Source of the DNA: Paenibacillaceae bacterium
GTDB lineage: Bacteria; Bacillota; Bacilli; Paenibacillales; Paenibacillaceae
Direction of reading: 5' to 3'
NCBI GenBank assembly: GCA_004134985.1
Contig: REGQ01000003.1
Location: forward strand, 19,796 to 83,795
Length of the DNA stretch: 64,000 nt
In this document: in pieces, positions 26,113-33,906 of the stretch
Layout: every line of letters begins with the position of its first letter
Position numbering within the stretch: the stretch's first letter is position 1
The notes under the pieces: model-generated
What the model was told of the DNA's origin: nothing
The model's input: the letters and a program-made list of their open reading frames with translations, nothing else
Databases searched by the model: none
Position numbers and translations under genes: made by a program

Positions 26113-27336
26113 ATGACCAAAGAGGATTTTAACTTAATACGACTGCAGGAAGCGATGGATATTCTGCATATCAGCCGGGCAACAATTGACCGCTGGCGCA
26201 AGCAGAAGCAGCTCCCTCATATCAAGATCGGCAAGGAAATCTGGATCGATAAGCGGAAGCTTCAGTCCTGGATTGATTTGCATGCGCATACGGAAGGGCT
26301 TCGGCCTTCCCTTGAAACCGCTGGCCCGTTTCATACTGCCTCATCTCCCGACACCATTACGATCGGCTATCAAAGCGGGGCTGCACTATTGTGGAGTCCG
26401 CTCATTATCAAACAGCTTGGACTGTTCGACGAAGAGCTGCGCCGGGTCCGTCCCCGGGCAAGAATCAACTGGGTGAACGCTCCCAATGGCATGGAGCTTG
26501 TCGAGGCGTTGATTGCGGGGCGGGTCGATATTGCCTCGGTCGGCGACTACCCGATCATGGCCAGCAAAGCGCTGAGTCAGCTGCTGCCGCGCTTCCAGCC
26601 GCAGGTGCTGGCATTCGACGGCAAAACAAGCGGCAATGGCGGCATCTCGCTTGTAGTTCCGGCCAATAGTGCCGCAAGGCATGCAACCGATCTTTCCTCA
26701 TTGACCATCTCCACTGTCGGCGGCTCAAGCGCTTCTTATCGGCTGGATGAATGGACCCATGCGTTTCGGGATGCGCCCGACCCGATTGTTCATCGCCGGA
26801 TGGGCGACTGCCTGAATGGCATCGTGGCTGGAAACGTTGGGGCAAGCGTACTGTGGGAACCGTATCTAAGCTGGGTTCAGCATATCGGGGCAGGCGTGGC
26901 GATTCATTCGGAGGAGAGCGGCAGCGATTATTTGACAGGCCTCATGGCTGACGGGAATTGGATCCGCGGCAATGAGGACGTCGTGACCGCCTATCTCAAA
27001 GCGCACCTGAGGGCCCATCAATTTATTCGCAATCAGCCGCTTGAAGCTGCCGAGCTGGTCCATCAGGCATCGGGCTTCCCACTGACGATTGTGAGCAAGG
27101 TGTTATCGAAAATTCGCTGGGATGCCTCGGTCTACAGCAAAGACTTGCAAACACTTGGCTGCTTCGATGCACCAGCCGCTTCAGACAGCCCAATTGCCCC
27201 CAAAGGCGGGGGCGCAAGCCGGTTGACGCTGAACAAACAGTATTTGCAAGAAGCCGCCGAAGCTTTGAAACTGCCAGTCCTTCCTGATTTCCCGCTTCCC
27301 GGAGACTGGTCCAGTGAAAGGGAAAATTATTATTAG
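26113..27336 (+). CDS. HTH domain fused to an SsuA-like binding domain; probable sulfonate-responsive regulator
   Basis: A 407-residue protein in two parts. Residues about 9-55 are an excisionase/MerR-like helix-turn-helix (LQEAMDILHISRATIDRWRK, then IKIGKEIWIDKRKLQSW). Residues about 75-400 are a periplasmic-binding fold like SsuA/NMT1 (TITIGYQSGAALLWSPLI, RVDIASVGDYPIMASKAL). There is no signal peptide, so the binding domain is cytoplasmic and presumably senses a sulfonate or sulfur compound to control DNA binding. The gene diverges from ssuADCB, and a 12-base motif is duplicated before both transcripts. GGAGG precedes the ATG. The regulatory role is inference from architecture and position. 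Confidence 0.85.
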   Translation: MTKEDFNLIRLQEAMDILHISRATIDRWRKQKQLPHIKIGKEIWIDKRKLQSWIDLHAHTEGLRPSLETAGPFHTASSPDTITIGYQSGAALLWSPLIIKQLGLFDEELRRVRPRARINWVNAPNGMELVEALIAGRVDIASVGDYPIMASKALSQLLPRFQPQVLAFDGKTSGNGGISLVVPANSAARHATDLSSLTISTVGGSSASYRLDEWTHAFRDAPDPIVHRRMGDCLNGIVAGNVGASVLWEPYLSWVQHIGAGVAIHSEESGSDYLTGLMADGNWIRGNEDVVTAYLKAHLRAHQFIRNQPLEAAELVHQASGFPLTIVSKVLSKIRWDASVYSKDLQTLGCFDAPAASDSPIAPKGGGASRLTLNKQYLQEAAEALKLPVLPDFPLPGDWSSERENYY

Positions 27337-27354
27337 CCGCTGACAGTACAGCGA

Positions 27355-27405
27355 CAAGCAAACAAGCCTTCTCCGCATCAACTGTGGTGAAGGCTTGTTT
27401 GCTTG
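27355..27405. terminator. 17-bp perfect hairpin between convergent genes
   Basis: Arms CAAGCAAACAAGCCTTC (27355-27371) and GAAGGCTTGTTTGCTTG (27389-27405). The right arm encodes the last residues of the MocR gene, whose stop lies in the loop. It has no T-tract on either side, so it is not a canonical intrinsic terminator. Confidence 0.5.
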
Positions 27406-28832
27406 ATCAGATCAGCCAAGTGCCTGATCCCCCATTCCAATTCATCCTGCTTCGCATAAGCGTAAGAGATGCGCAGGCAGCTTCCGTCATTGCGGTCATA
27501 CACCGACCCCGGGTTAAGCAATACCCCCGCCTTCATCGCACGCTCAAACAGCACATGCATCGGTACCTTTACCGTCAGACGAACCCAGATATAGAAACCT
27601 CCTGGCGGCACCGACCATGAAGCAATCGCGGAAAAATAACTGTCTAGCAACGCAAGAGCCAAATCCCGCCTCTCCTTCAGCCGGCTTCGAATGGCAGCCA
27701 AGTGCTGCCCGTACAGACCGCTGCCCAGCCACTGGGCTGCCGCCCATTGGGATAACGAGCTTGAGCCGTAATCATGCTGCATCTTGATATCCGCCAGCCG
27801 TTCGATAACCGGCTCCGGCGCCACCACCCAGCCGATCCTTAACCCTGGACTTAACGTTTTGGACAGGCTCCCCAAGTAGAGTACCAATGCGTTCGGATCT
27901 CTTGCCTTGAGCGGCAGCGGCGGCGGATTGTCGAACCACAACTCCCGGTACACATCATCCTCGATGATCGGGAGCCCTTCGTCGGCACACACCTTCATCA
28001 GCTCCTGTCGCCTTGACTCTGACATCAGACGGCCCGTAGGGTTATGAAAAGTGGGGACGGTGTAGAGCAGCGAGGCATTGCAGCCTTTTTTATAACGGCT
28101 TATGCGCTCGGTCTGTATGCCTTCCTCATCCATCGGCACCCCCCATAACTTAATGGCACATGATTGAAAGACATGTACGGAATACAGGTAGGAGGGCTTC
28201 TCCAGAAGAATCGAAGATCCTCTCTGAAGCAATCCCATGGAAATCAGCTGCAGCCCTTGCAGGGCGCCTGAAACGACCATGATGCTGGCGAGTGAAGCGT
28301 GAATGCCAATCCCGCGCAAATAATCTTGTATGGTCTCGCGCAATTGCCGATTGCCCAGCGGTTCCTCATAACCCAGCGAAAAGGAATCCATCCGGCAGCT
28401 TCCCAAAATGTGACTCATCTGTTCAGATGGCAGCAGCTCGGGCGAAAGCTCCCCTGTGCCAAGCCGAACGATTCCTTCTTGAAATTCTGCGCGATTAATG
28501 TTCTGAATTGTCGGCTGGTTGGGGTAGTAGGTGCCCGATTGCACATAAGCATTCCAATCCGGCGGCGGTGATGCTGCCAGCAGATTCCAGGCGTTATTCA
28601 CGACCCTTGTCCCACTTCTCGTATTGCCTTCCAATAAGCCTTCTGCCGTCAGATCGCTGAGCGCGCTGATGATGGTGCTGCGATTGACTGCAAAAAGCTC
28701 AGCCAGCGCCCGCTGCGATGGAAGCTTCGTTCCTACCGCCCATTCTCCAAGTGATATTTTGTTTTTAATATGTTCTTTGATCTGAATGTATAACGGAATA
28801 TTGGATGAGAAATCCGGTTTCCAGTCGATCAT
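27378..28832 (-). CDS. MocR/PdxR-type GntR-aminotransferase regulator
   Basis: About 484 residues. Residues 1-75 form a GntR winged helix (LPSQRALAELFAVNRSTII); the rest is an aminotransferase fold type I domain. The PLP-lysine motif reads LGSLSKTLSPGLRIGWV (near residue 310), preceded by YTVPTFHNPTGR and EDDVYRELW. Such proteins bind PLP as an external aldimine with an amino acid effector. The ATG at 28832 follows GGAG by 8 bases (a GTG at 28841 is less likely). Divergent from a LysE-family exporter it probably activates. Confidence 0.92.
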   Translation of the reverse strand: MIDWKPDFSSNIPLYIQIKEHIKNKISLGEWAVGTKLPSQRALAELFAVNRSTIISALSDLTAEGLLEGNTRSGTRVVNNAWNLLAASPPPDWNAYVQSGTYYPNQPTIQNINRAEFQEGIVRLGTGELSPELLPSEQMSHILGSCRMDSFSLGYEEPLGNRQLRETIQDYLRGIGIHASLASIMVVSGALQGLQLISMGLLQRGSSILLEKPSYLYSVHVFQSCAIKLWGVPMDEEGIQTERISRYKKGCNASLLYTVPTFHNPTGRLMSESRRQELMKVCADEGLPIIEDDVYRELWFDNPPPLPLKARDPNALVLYLGSLSKTLSPGLRIGWVVAPEPVIERLADIKMQHDYGSSSLSQWAAAQWLGSGLYGQHLAAIRSRLKERRDLALALLDSYFSAIASWSVPPGGFYIWVRLTVKVPMHVLFERAMKAGVLLNPGSVYDRNDGSCLRISYAYAKQDELEWGIRHLADLIKQTSLHHS

Positions 28833-28952
28833 ATGCTCCACTCCTTACACCGGCTCCTTACACCGCTTCTCTATGCCGCAGCTCCTCTTGCATTGCAATG
28901 CTTGCACATCTTTTGTCAGCCCAAATAAAACATATTTTCAAGTTTAATATAA

Positions 28953-29003
28953 CATTTGGCTGGGTTGTCAACCAGCCATTTGGTTGGAGACGTCAGGCCA
29001 AAT
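28953..29003. promoter_or_regulatory. Cluster of ATTTGGCTGG-type sites, probable MocR operator
   Basis: Direct repeats CATTTGGCTGG (28953-28963) and CATTTGGTTGG (28977-28987) are 24 bp apart. Inverted partial copies lie between them (CAACCAGCC, about 28969-28977) and after them (GGCCAAAT, near 28997). MocR-family regulators typically bind such mixed direct and inverted repeats. A TATACT -10 box follows at 29009-29014. Confidence 0.6.
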
Positions 29004-29049
29004 CGCTCTATACTAGAGAAAACAAGTTGCACGGATAGGGGCGCTTAGC

Positions 29050-29655
29050 TTGCTGGAAGTTATATTGCATGGTCTTTTACTGGGATTCGGACTCATTTTG
29101 CCGTTAGGGGCACAAAATATGTTTGTATTTAATCAAGGTGCTAGCCAGCCTACCTACGTGAAGGCGCTGCCTGTAGTCATCACAGCTATTCTGTGTGATA
29201 CAGCGCTTATTCTGATGGCGGTATTAGGTGTTTCTCTGGTCGTGCTCACCTTCTCCTGGCTGCAAACGCTGCTGTACGGACTTGGCATGTTATTTCTGCT
29301 GTATATGGGAATTCTGTTCTGGCGTAACCAGCCAGGGAAGGGCGAAGCACGGCAGGCAGGCATAGCGGGCAAACAAATTTGGTTTGCCTTATCCGTGTCC
29401 TTGATGAATCCGCATGCCATTATGGATACAATTGGCGTCATCGGGATAAACTCTTTAAATTATGCCGCGGAAGAGAGATGGGTATTCACGATCAGCATCA
29501 TAGCAGTGTCGGCTGTGTGGTTTTTCGGGCTGGCTTTTGCCGGAAGGCAGGTGGGCAAACGCGATGTGCAGGGCCGTTTAACCGGCCGCTTGAACAAAGT
29601 CTCCGCCCTCATTATGTGGGGCTTAGCCATCTATATGGGAAGCCAATTGCTATAA
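29050..29655 (+). CDS. LysE family amino acid exporter
   Basis: A 201-residue membrane protein with about six segments. It carries the LysE signature LILPLGAQNMFVFNQG near the N-terminus and LMNPHAIMDTIGVIG in the middle. Members export Lys, Arg or other amino acids. It starts with TTG, with GGGG 9 bases upstream. Paired with the divergent MocR regulator, a common arrangement for amino acid efflux. Confidence 0.9.
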   Translation: MLEVILHGLLLGFGLILPLGAQNMFVFNQGASQPTYVKALPVVITAILCDTALILMAVLGVSLVVLTFSWLQTLLYGLGMLFLLYMGILFWRNQPGKGEARQAGIAGKQIWFALSVSLMNPHAIMDTIGVIGINSLNYAAEERWVFTISIIAVSAVWFFGLAFAGRQVGKRDVQGRLTGRLNKVSALIMWGLAIYMGSQLL

Positions 29656-29689
29656 AAGAAAGCACATTGCAAGTCCAGGTGTATATTAC

Positions 29690-29718
29690 TTGACAGAAAT
29701 ATAACCAATAGGTAATAT
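29690..29718 (+). promoter_or_regulatory. Promoter with overlapping ArsR palindrome
   Basis: TTGACA (29690-29695), 17 bp, TAATAT (29713-29718). A near-palindrome ATATAACC-AATA-GGTAATAT fills the last part of the spacer and the -10 box. The start codon of the ArsR gene follows only 6 bases after the -10 box, so the transcript may be leaderless. Confidence 0.65.
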
Positions 29719-29724
29719 AATGAC

Positions 29725-30042
29725 ATGAATACGGACACCCTTTTCACTGTCTTAGCTGAGCCTAATCGAAGAAAGATCCTCGATTATTTGCGCACACAAG
29801 AACGCTCTGTCGGAGAGCTTGTCGCCCTGTCGTCACTAAGTCAGCCCGGAATTTCCAAACATTTGCGAATTTTACGGGAGGCTGGACTTGTATCTGTCCG
29901 AAAAGACGCTCAAAACCATCTTTACCGTTTAAATGCCCGTCCTCTGCAGGAGGTCAGCAATTGGTTTGAGCCCTACCGGCAGTTTTGGTCTGGCAAATTG
30001 GATGGACTGGAAAAGCAGCTTGATCTGGATGAGGAGGAATAG
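29725..30042 (+). CDS. ArsR/SmtB family transcriptional regulator (SdpR-like)
   Basis: A 105-residue winged helix protein. The recognition helix region reads LSSLSQPGISKHLRILREAGL (about 37-57) after LAEPNRRKILDYL. Metal-binding cysteines of ArsR/SmtB are missing, as in SdpR-like repressors paired with SRPBCC proteins. No ribosome site precedes the ATG. It forms an operon with the SRPBCC gene 2 bases downstream. Probably represses itself through the palindrome at the promoter. Confidence 0.9.
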   Translation: MNTDTLFTVLAEPNRRKILDYLRTQERSVGELVALSSLSQPGISKHLRILREAGLVSVRKDAQNHLYRLNARPLQEVSNWFEPYRQFWSGKLDGLEKQLDLDEEE

Positions 30043-30044
30043 CT

Positions 30045-30527
30045 ATGCTGGCTGTGTTAACCCAAGGGGAAGACGGGTATTTCGCCCGTTTTGAGCGTCA
30101 TTTGAAACACCCTGTCGAGAAGGTATGGTCCTATCTGACGGAAAATGACAAGCTCGCCAAATGGTTCTCCGAGCTGCGGGTCGATGAGCTGCGCGAAGGC
30201 GGAATCATTACGTTTGACATGCAGGATGGAACATTTGAAGAACTTGAAATTATTGCGTTTGAATTACACACTGTATTGGAATACACCTGGGGTGAAGACC
30301 GGGTTAGGTTTGAGCTGTATCCGCAAGCTGACGGGTGCCGCCTTGTGTTGATTGAGAAAATCAACCGCATAACCGACCATACGCCGAGAGACCTCGCTGG
30401 CTGGCATGTATGTCTGGATGTCATCCAAGCGCTGCTGGAAGGAAAATCCTTCGACTCACGCAAAGAGGTATGGGAAGTAGAGTATGAGAAATATGCGCAG
30501 CACATCAAGCGTTTTACTGAAAAATAG
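30045..30527 (+). CDS. SRPBCC (AHSA1-type) domain protein
   Basis: A 160-residue protein with the START-like fold of the Aha1 C-terminal family: FERHLKHPVEKVWSYLTEND at the N-terminus, LAKWFSE, then a beta-rich part and LAGWHVCLDVIQALLEG. The fold binds hydrophobic ligands; ArsR plus SRPBCC pairs are frequent in Firmicutes but their role is unclear. GAGGAGG stands before the ATG and overlaps the ArsR stop region. Confidence 0.9.
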   Translation: MLAVLTQGEDGYFARFERHLKHPVEKVWSYLTENDKLAKWFSELRVDELREGGIITFDMQDGTFEELEIIAFELHTVLEYTWGEDRVRFELYPQADGCRLVLIEKINRITDHTPRDLAGWHVCLDVIQALLEGKSFDSRKEVWEVEYEKYAQHIKRFTEK

Positions 30528-30552
30528 GGCACCCTCCAGCGCAAGCTTACCC

Positions 30553-30583
30553 ACAACCGTCTGGCTCAGACGGTTGTTTTTTT
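30553..30583 (+). terminator. Terminator of the arsR-SRPBCC operon
   Basis: Arms ACAACCGTCTG and CAGACGGTTGT (30553-30563, 30567-30577), 3-base loop, followed by six T. Confidence 0.9.
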
Positions 30584-30693
30584 GTCATGCTTCAACCATC
30601 TTTATATTGACGGACATCGCAATCTATTTTACACTTAGATTAGCTTTTATATTGATTAAAGTAACCTAATTCAAAATAGGATGGTGAGCGGTC

Positions 30694-30966
30694 ATGTCAA
30701 TTAAAAACTTTAAAGTAGGCGTTCCTGCGGAGGATGGGCAGCTTAGCTTGATGTTCACAAAGGGAGGGCCGCGGCAGGGCGCTGGCCGCAAAGGCTTCGG
30801 CGACACAAGAAAAGTGTCTTTGACTTTGCCTCCGGAAATATGGGACGCGCTGGAGCAGCGCCAACAAGCGCTGAACTGCTCCAGGTCGGAAGCACTGCGC
30901 GAGATCGTTACTTCTTTCTTTCATACAGACGCCGCCCCGAAGGAACGAAACGCTGATGTGGATTGA
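30694..30966 (+). CDS. Ribbon-helix-helix small protein
   Basis: A 90-residue protein. The basic segment GGPRQGAGRKGFG (about 24-36) leads into a ribbon-helix-helix motif VSLTLPPEIWDALEQRQQ...SRSEALREIV (about 41-72). The combination is frequent in phage- and plasmid-related DNA-binding proteins. It overlaps the dnaN paralogue by 11 bases, so the two are translationally coupled. GATGGTGAG precedes the ATG. A role in DNA binding is likely; its target is unknown. Confidence 0.75.
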   Translation: MSIKNFKVGVPAEDGQLSLMFTKGGPRQGAGRKGFGDTRKVSLTLPPEIWDALEQRQQALNCSRSEALREIVTSFFHTDAAPKERNADVD

Positions 30967-32083
30967 GATTTCCCGGGAGCTGCTAATTAAAGCAGTCAAA
31001 AAAGTCAGCAAAGCTGTCCCGGCGAATAGTCCGGTGGCCGCACTGTCCGGTATCAAACTGACGGCCAGGCACAACGGCCTGACATTGAGCGCCACTAATT
31101 TGCATGTCACCATTCACAATGAAATTCCCGCAGACACGCAATGCCTGACTGTCCACCGCACCGGAAGCGTCGTCGTTCCGGCGAAATACATGAGCAGTAT
31201 AATTTCCAAGTGCCCTGCTGAGCAGGTAACGCTCAGGCTGGAGAAGCAGTTTATGCTTGGCATCCTGTCCGGTTCAATTACTTACCGCTTGTGCGGTATG
31301 AACCCGGATGAGTTCCCCCATACCGAGGAATTGGATAACGGACGCTCGGTTCATCTGCCGAGCGTGGTTCTGCAGCAAACGATTCGCCAAGTCGCCTTTG
31401 CCGTCTCAACATCGGAGACACGGCCAATCTTGACAGGCGTCTCCTGCGAATCCGATGAGCGCGGCCATCTCCGCTTTCTCGCTACCGATGGCGTACGACT
31501 GGCCATGAACGTGATACCGACAGCCCAGCAGCGTGGCCTGGATTGGCCGGATATCATTATTCCGGCGCAGCATTTGCAGGACTTGTCTCATCTGCTCCAT
31601 GAACTGGACGAAATGATTGAAGTATGCATTAGCGAACGCCAAATTGTTTTTAAAACCCGGTATATGTCGCTCCATTCCTCGCTGATCTCCGGCAACTATC
31701 CTAACGTCGGCAATCTTATTCCGGCGAGCTGCGCGACTGAATTGGTGCTGCCCGCCAAATCGCTGCTCGCTGCGATCGAACGTGTATCACTGCTGGCAAG
31801 CGATGAGCAGATCATACATATGCAGTTAGCCTGCGACAACCTTGTCTTAACATCCCAAACAGCCGAAATCGGCGACGTATATGAGGAAGTGGCGTTTCTG
31901 TCTCTTACTGGCGAACCTCTGAATATCTCCTTCAACGCCAAATTAATGCGGGACATTTTGCGCGGGGCGGATTGCGATCATATGACACTTAAATTTACCG
32001 GCAGTTTAAAGCCGATTCTGCTGCATCCGACCGGCCGCGATTCCCCGCAATATATTTTATCCCCTATTCGCACTTCGGTGTAG
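30956..32083 (+). CDS. DNA polymerase III beta subunit (sliding clamp) paralogue
   Basis: A 375-residue protein of the usual clamp length, with three clamp domains. Recognisable are SAVPANSP-like KAVPANSPVAALSGI, the second-domain STSETRPILTGV and the C-terminal YILSPIRT, where housekeeping clamps end in LxxPVRT. Divergence in the first domain suggests this is not the chromosomal dnaN at oriC but an extra copy. It overlaps the RHH gene and has no dnaA, recF or gyrB neighbours. A role in specialised synthesis or repair is inference. Confidence 0.87.
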   Translation: MWIEISRELLIKAVKKVSKAVPANSPVAALSGIKLTARHNGLTLSATNLHVTIHNEIPADTQCLTVHRTGSVVVPAKYMSSIISKCPAEQVTLRLEKQFMLGILSGSITYRLCGMNPDEFPHTEELDNGRSVHLPSVVLQQTIRQVAFAVSTSETRPILTGVSCESDERGHLRFLATDGVRLAMNVIPTAQQRGLDWPDIIIPAQHLQDLSHLLHELDEMIEVCISERQIVFKTRYMSLHSSLISGNYPNVGNLIPASCATELVLPAKSLLAAIERVSLLASDEQIIHMQLACDNLVLTSQTAEIGDVYEEVAFLSLTGEPLNISFNAKLMRDILRGADCDHMTLKFTGSLKPILLHPTGRDSPQYILSPIRTSV

Positions 32084-32882
32084 AAGCGCCGGCTGCCCTA
32101 TGATAGCTTTCCTTGCGTATTTCACTCGGCGTTCTGCCGGTATGGCGCTTGATGGTTCGTGCAAAGTGATAGGAAGTTTTGAATCCAGCCTGCACAGCAA
32201 CTTCACCGACATTGAGCCCCGTGCTTTTGAGCAGCGCAATTCCCTGTCTGACTCTGTAACACCATAGATATTGTGCCGGTGTCATTCCTTCATCGCGGCG
32301 GAATAGACGGATTAAATGCTCGGGGGTCTTCTGAATCGCCTTCGCCACATCTTCCAGATAGAGTTCCTCGGCAAATTGCTGGTGTATTATATTTTTTGCT
32401 TGAAGGACAGCTGGATGTTTGGATTCATTCTCATTCCATTGCTGACATTCATTAATATACAGCAGCAGCGCGGATCTGCCGAGTGTTGTCAAAAGCTCTC
32501 CCTCAGACGACGCTCCGCTGCTGACAATGGCATACATGACGTCTGTGAGCGATTTCATTTTATCAGAGAGCGGGATGGAAAAGGGCAGGAGATCCAGCTG
32601 CCTGATTTGTTCCGAGTCTATTGCCCCTACACTGACGGCAATCCAGCGATGCCAAGTTTCACGCTTCGTATCGAAACAGAAGTATTCCGGCCGGCCGGGC
32701 TTGAGCAGGGCTACATGCCCACCGGGGACAGCATGCTGTTGCCCGTCAATCTCCACGATCATCGAGCCTGTGTGCAAATGAACCAGCTGCAGATCCTGCT
32801 GGACACGCGGACCTAGCTTGCCGCCGGACGATAAATAACCGTTCCTGCAGTAGCAGCGGTTATATCCAGAGCCGCAATGCAT
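32064..32882 (-). CDS. AraC family transcriptional regulator
   Basis: A 272-residue protein. The N-terminal cupin-like sensing domain has GGHVALLKPGRPEYF (near residue 50); two helix-turn-helix units lie at about 165-265 (VAKAIQKTPEHLIRLFRRDEG and VAVQAGFKTSYHFARTIKRH). The 3' end overlaps the convergent dnaN paralogue by 20 bases. No clear ribosome site precedes the ATG at 32882, so the start is uncertain. It follows the PhyH gene by 57 bases and may regulate it. Confidence 0.88.
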   Translation of the reverse strand: MHCGSGYNRCYCRNGYLSSGGKLGPRVQQDLQLVHLHTGSMIVEIDGQQHAVPGGHVALLKPGRPEYFCFDTKRETWHRWIAVSVGAIDSEQIRQLDLLPFSIPLSDKMKSLTDVMYAIVSSGASSEGELLTTLGRSALLLYINECQQWNENESKHPAVLQAKNIIHQQFAEELYLEDVAKAIQKTPEHLIRLFRRDEGMTPAQYLWCYRVRQGIALLKSTGLNVGEVAVQAGFKTSYHFARTIKRHTGRTPSEIRKESYHRAAGASTPKCE

Positions 32883-32938
32883 GCCGTCTGTGACTGATTA
32901 TCCATTTTATCCCACTCTCGTGTTTTATCGTATTTCCA

Positions 32939-33697
32939 TTATACAAGAGCTATTTTGCGTTTTAAATCCTCCCGCTCAATTGTTGAATCATGGCGGATGT
33001 AATGACAAACATAGGAGCGCCGCCACCGCTCAGAACGATTCCGTGTTGAAGAGTGAATCAGCAAGCTATTGAAGATCAGGATGTCCCCTTTATCCAGGAT
33101 GACCGGAAGCTCCTGCGCAAGATCAATGCCCTCCACCTCATCCGTCCAGGCTTCGTGTTCCTTAAAATTGGTGACAGCGCCATGGGGAAGCAGGCCCAAG
33201 CGATGTGACCCTGGAATGACCCATAAGCAGCCATTCTCTTCATCGGTATATTCCATGGCCACCCATGCGGCAGTGAGCGTATTCGGCTCATTTCGAATGT
33301 AATAATAATCCTGATGCGCCGCTTGGCCTGGGGAGCCGGGGTCTTTATAGAAGTACATGCTTTGCACGCCGCAAGCTTCGTCCCCGAGCACTTGGGCCAA
33401 TGCGCCGCGTACGATCGGAAGCTTCATCATTTGCAGAGAAAATCCGTCACGCAGGTGCGGATTGAACAGTCGGACAGAGAAGCGATCCTTGTCATCGGCT
33501 TGCTCCTTGCCTTTTCTTGGCCAGGCCCATTCTTCAATGACATCTGCCGAGCGAATCGTATGGATGTGTGCATTGTACGCGTCGATCAAGTCGTCGCTGC
33601 AGCCTGCTTTTAAAATAAGATAGCCATTCTCGTGATACAGCTGCTCTTGTTCTTCGCTTAACGGATGAAGTCGCTCCGCTTTGTCCTGAAACCCCAT
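32939..33697 (-). CDS. Phytanoyl-CoA dioxygenase (PhyH) family oxygenase
   Basis: A 252-residue Fe(II)/2-oxoglutarate oxygenase. The HxD metal motif is in AAHQDYYYI (near residue 133), the distal His in LLIHSSTRN (near 216), and the 2-oxoglutarate-binding Arg in the following RNRSERWRRSYV. Family members hydroxylate small molecules, often in secondary metabolism or with AraC-regulated catabolism. GAGGAGGG stands before the ATG. Substrate unknown. Confidence 0.88.
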   Translation of the reverse strand: MGFQDKAERLHPLSEEQEQLYHENGYLILKAGCSDDLIDAYNAHIHTIRSADVIEEWAWPRKGKEQADDKDRFSVRLFNPHLRDGFSLQMMKLPIVRGALAQVLGDEACGVQSMYFYKDPGSPGQAAHQDYYYIRNEPNTLTAAWVAMEYTDEENGCLWVIPGSHRLGLLPHGAVTNFKEHEAWTDEVEGIDLAQELPVILDKGDILIFNSLLIHSSTRNRSERWRRSYVCHYIRHDSTIEREDLKRKIALV

Positions 33698-33762
33698 TGT
33701 TAGCCCTCCTCGTTTACATCATGCAGGATATTGGAACCGTTCTGCTTATAGTTTAAGTAATT

Positions 33763-33788
33763 AATCCGCGGGAGAAAATGCACGGATT
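33763..33788 (-). promoter_or_regulatory. Inverted repeat upstream of PhyH gene
   Basis: AATCCG (33763-33768) and CGGATT (33783-33788) with 14 bases between. It lies about 70 bases upstream of the PhyH start and could be a target of the neighbouring AraC regulator. Short arms, so weak. Confidence 0.3.
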
Positions 33789-33843
33789 GATTTCTTTTTA
33801 TGTCTGCAATTGATATTTACCTCCAGGATCTGCTAATTGATGC

Positions 33844-33872
33844 TTGACAACAGCTGGCTTCCATCATATCTT
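33844..33872 (+). promoter_or_regulatory. Promoter of the marR-ABC exporter operon
   Basis: TTGACA (33844-33849), 17 bp, TATCTT (33867-33872), directly followed by the palindrome at 33873-33892. Confidence 0.7.
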
Positions 33873-33892
33873 TTAATTAGCTGACTAATTAA
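33873..33892 (+). promoter_or_regulatory. MarR operator, perfect palindrome
   Basis: TTAATTAGCTGACTAATTAA has perfect 8-base arms around CTGA and covers the probable transcription start, just before the MarR gene. A related site lies at 34362-34377. Confidence 0.7.
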
Positions 33893-33906
33893 TGAGGTGG
33901 CCTATT

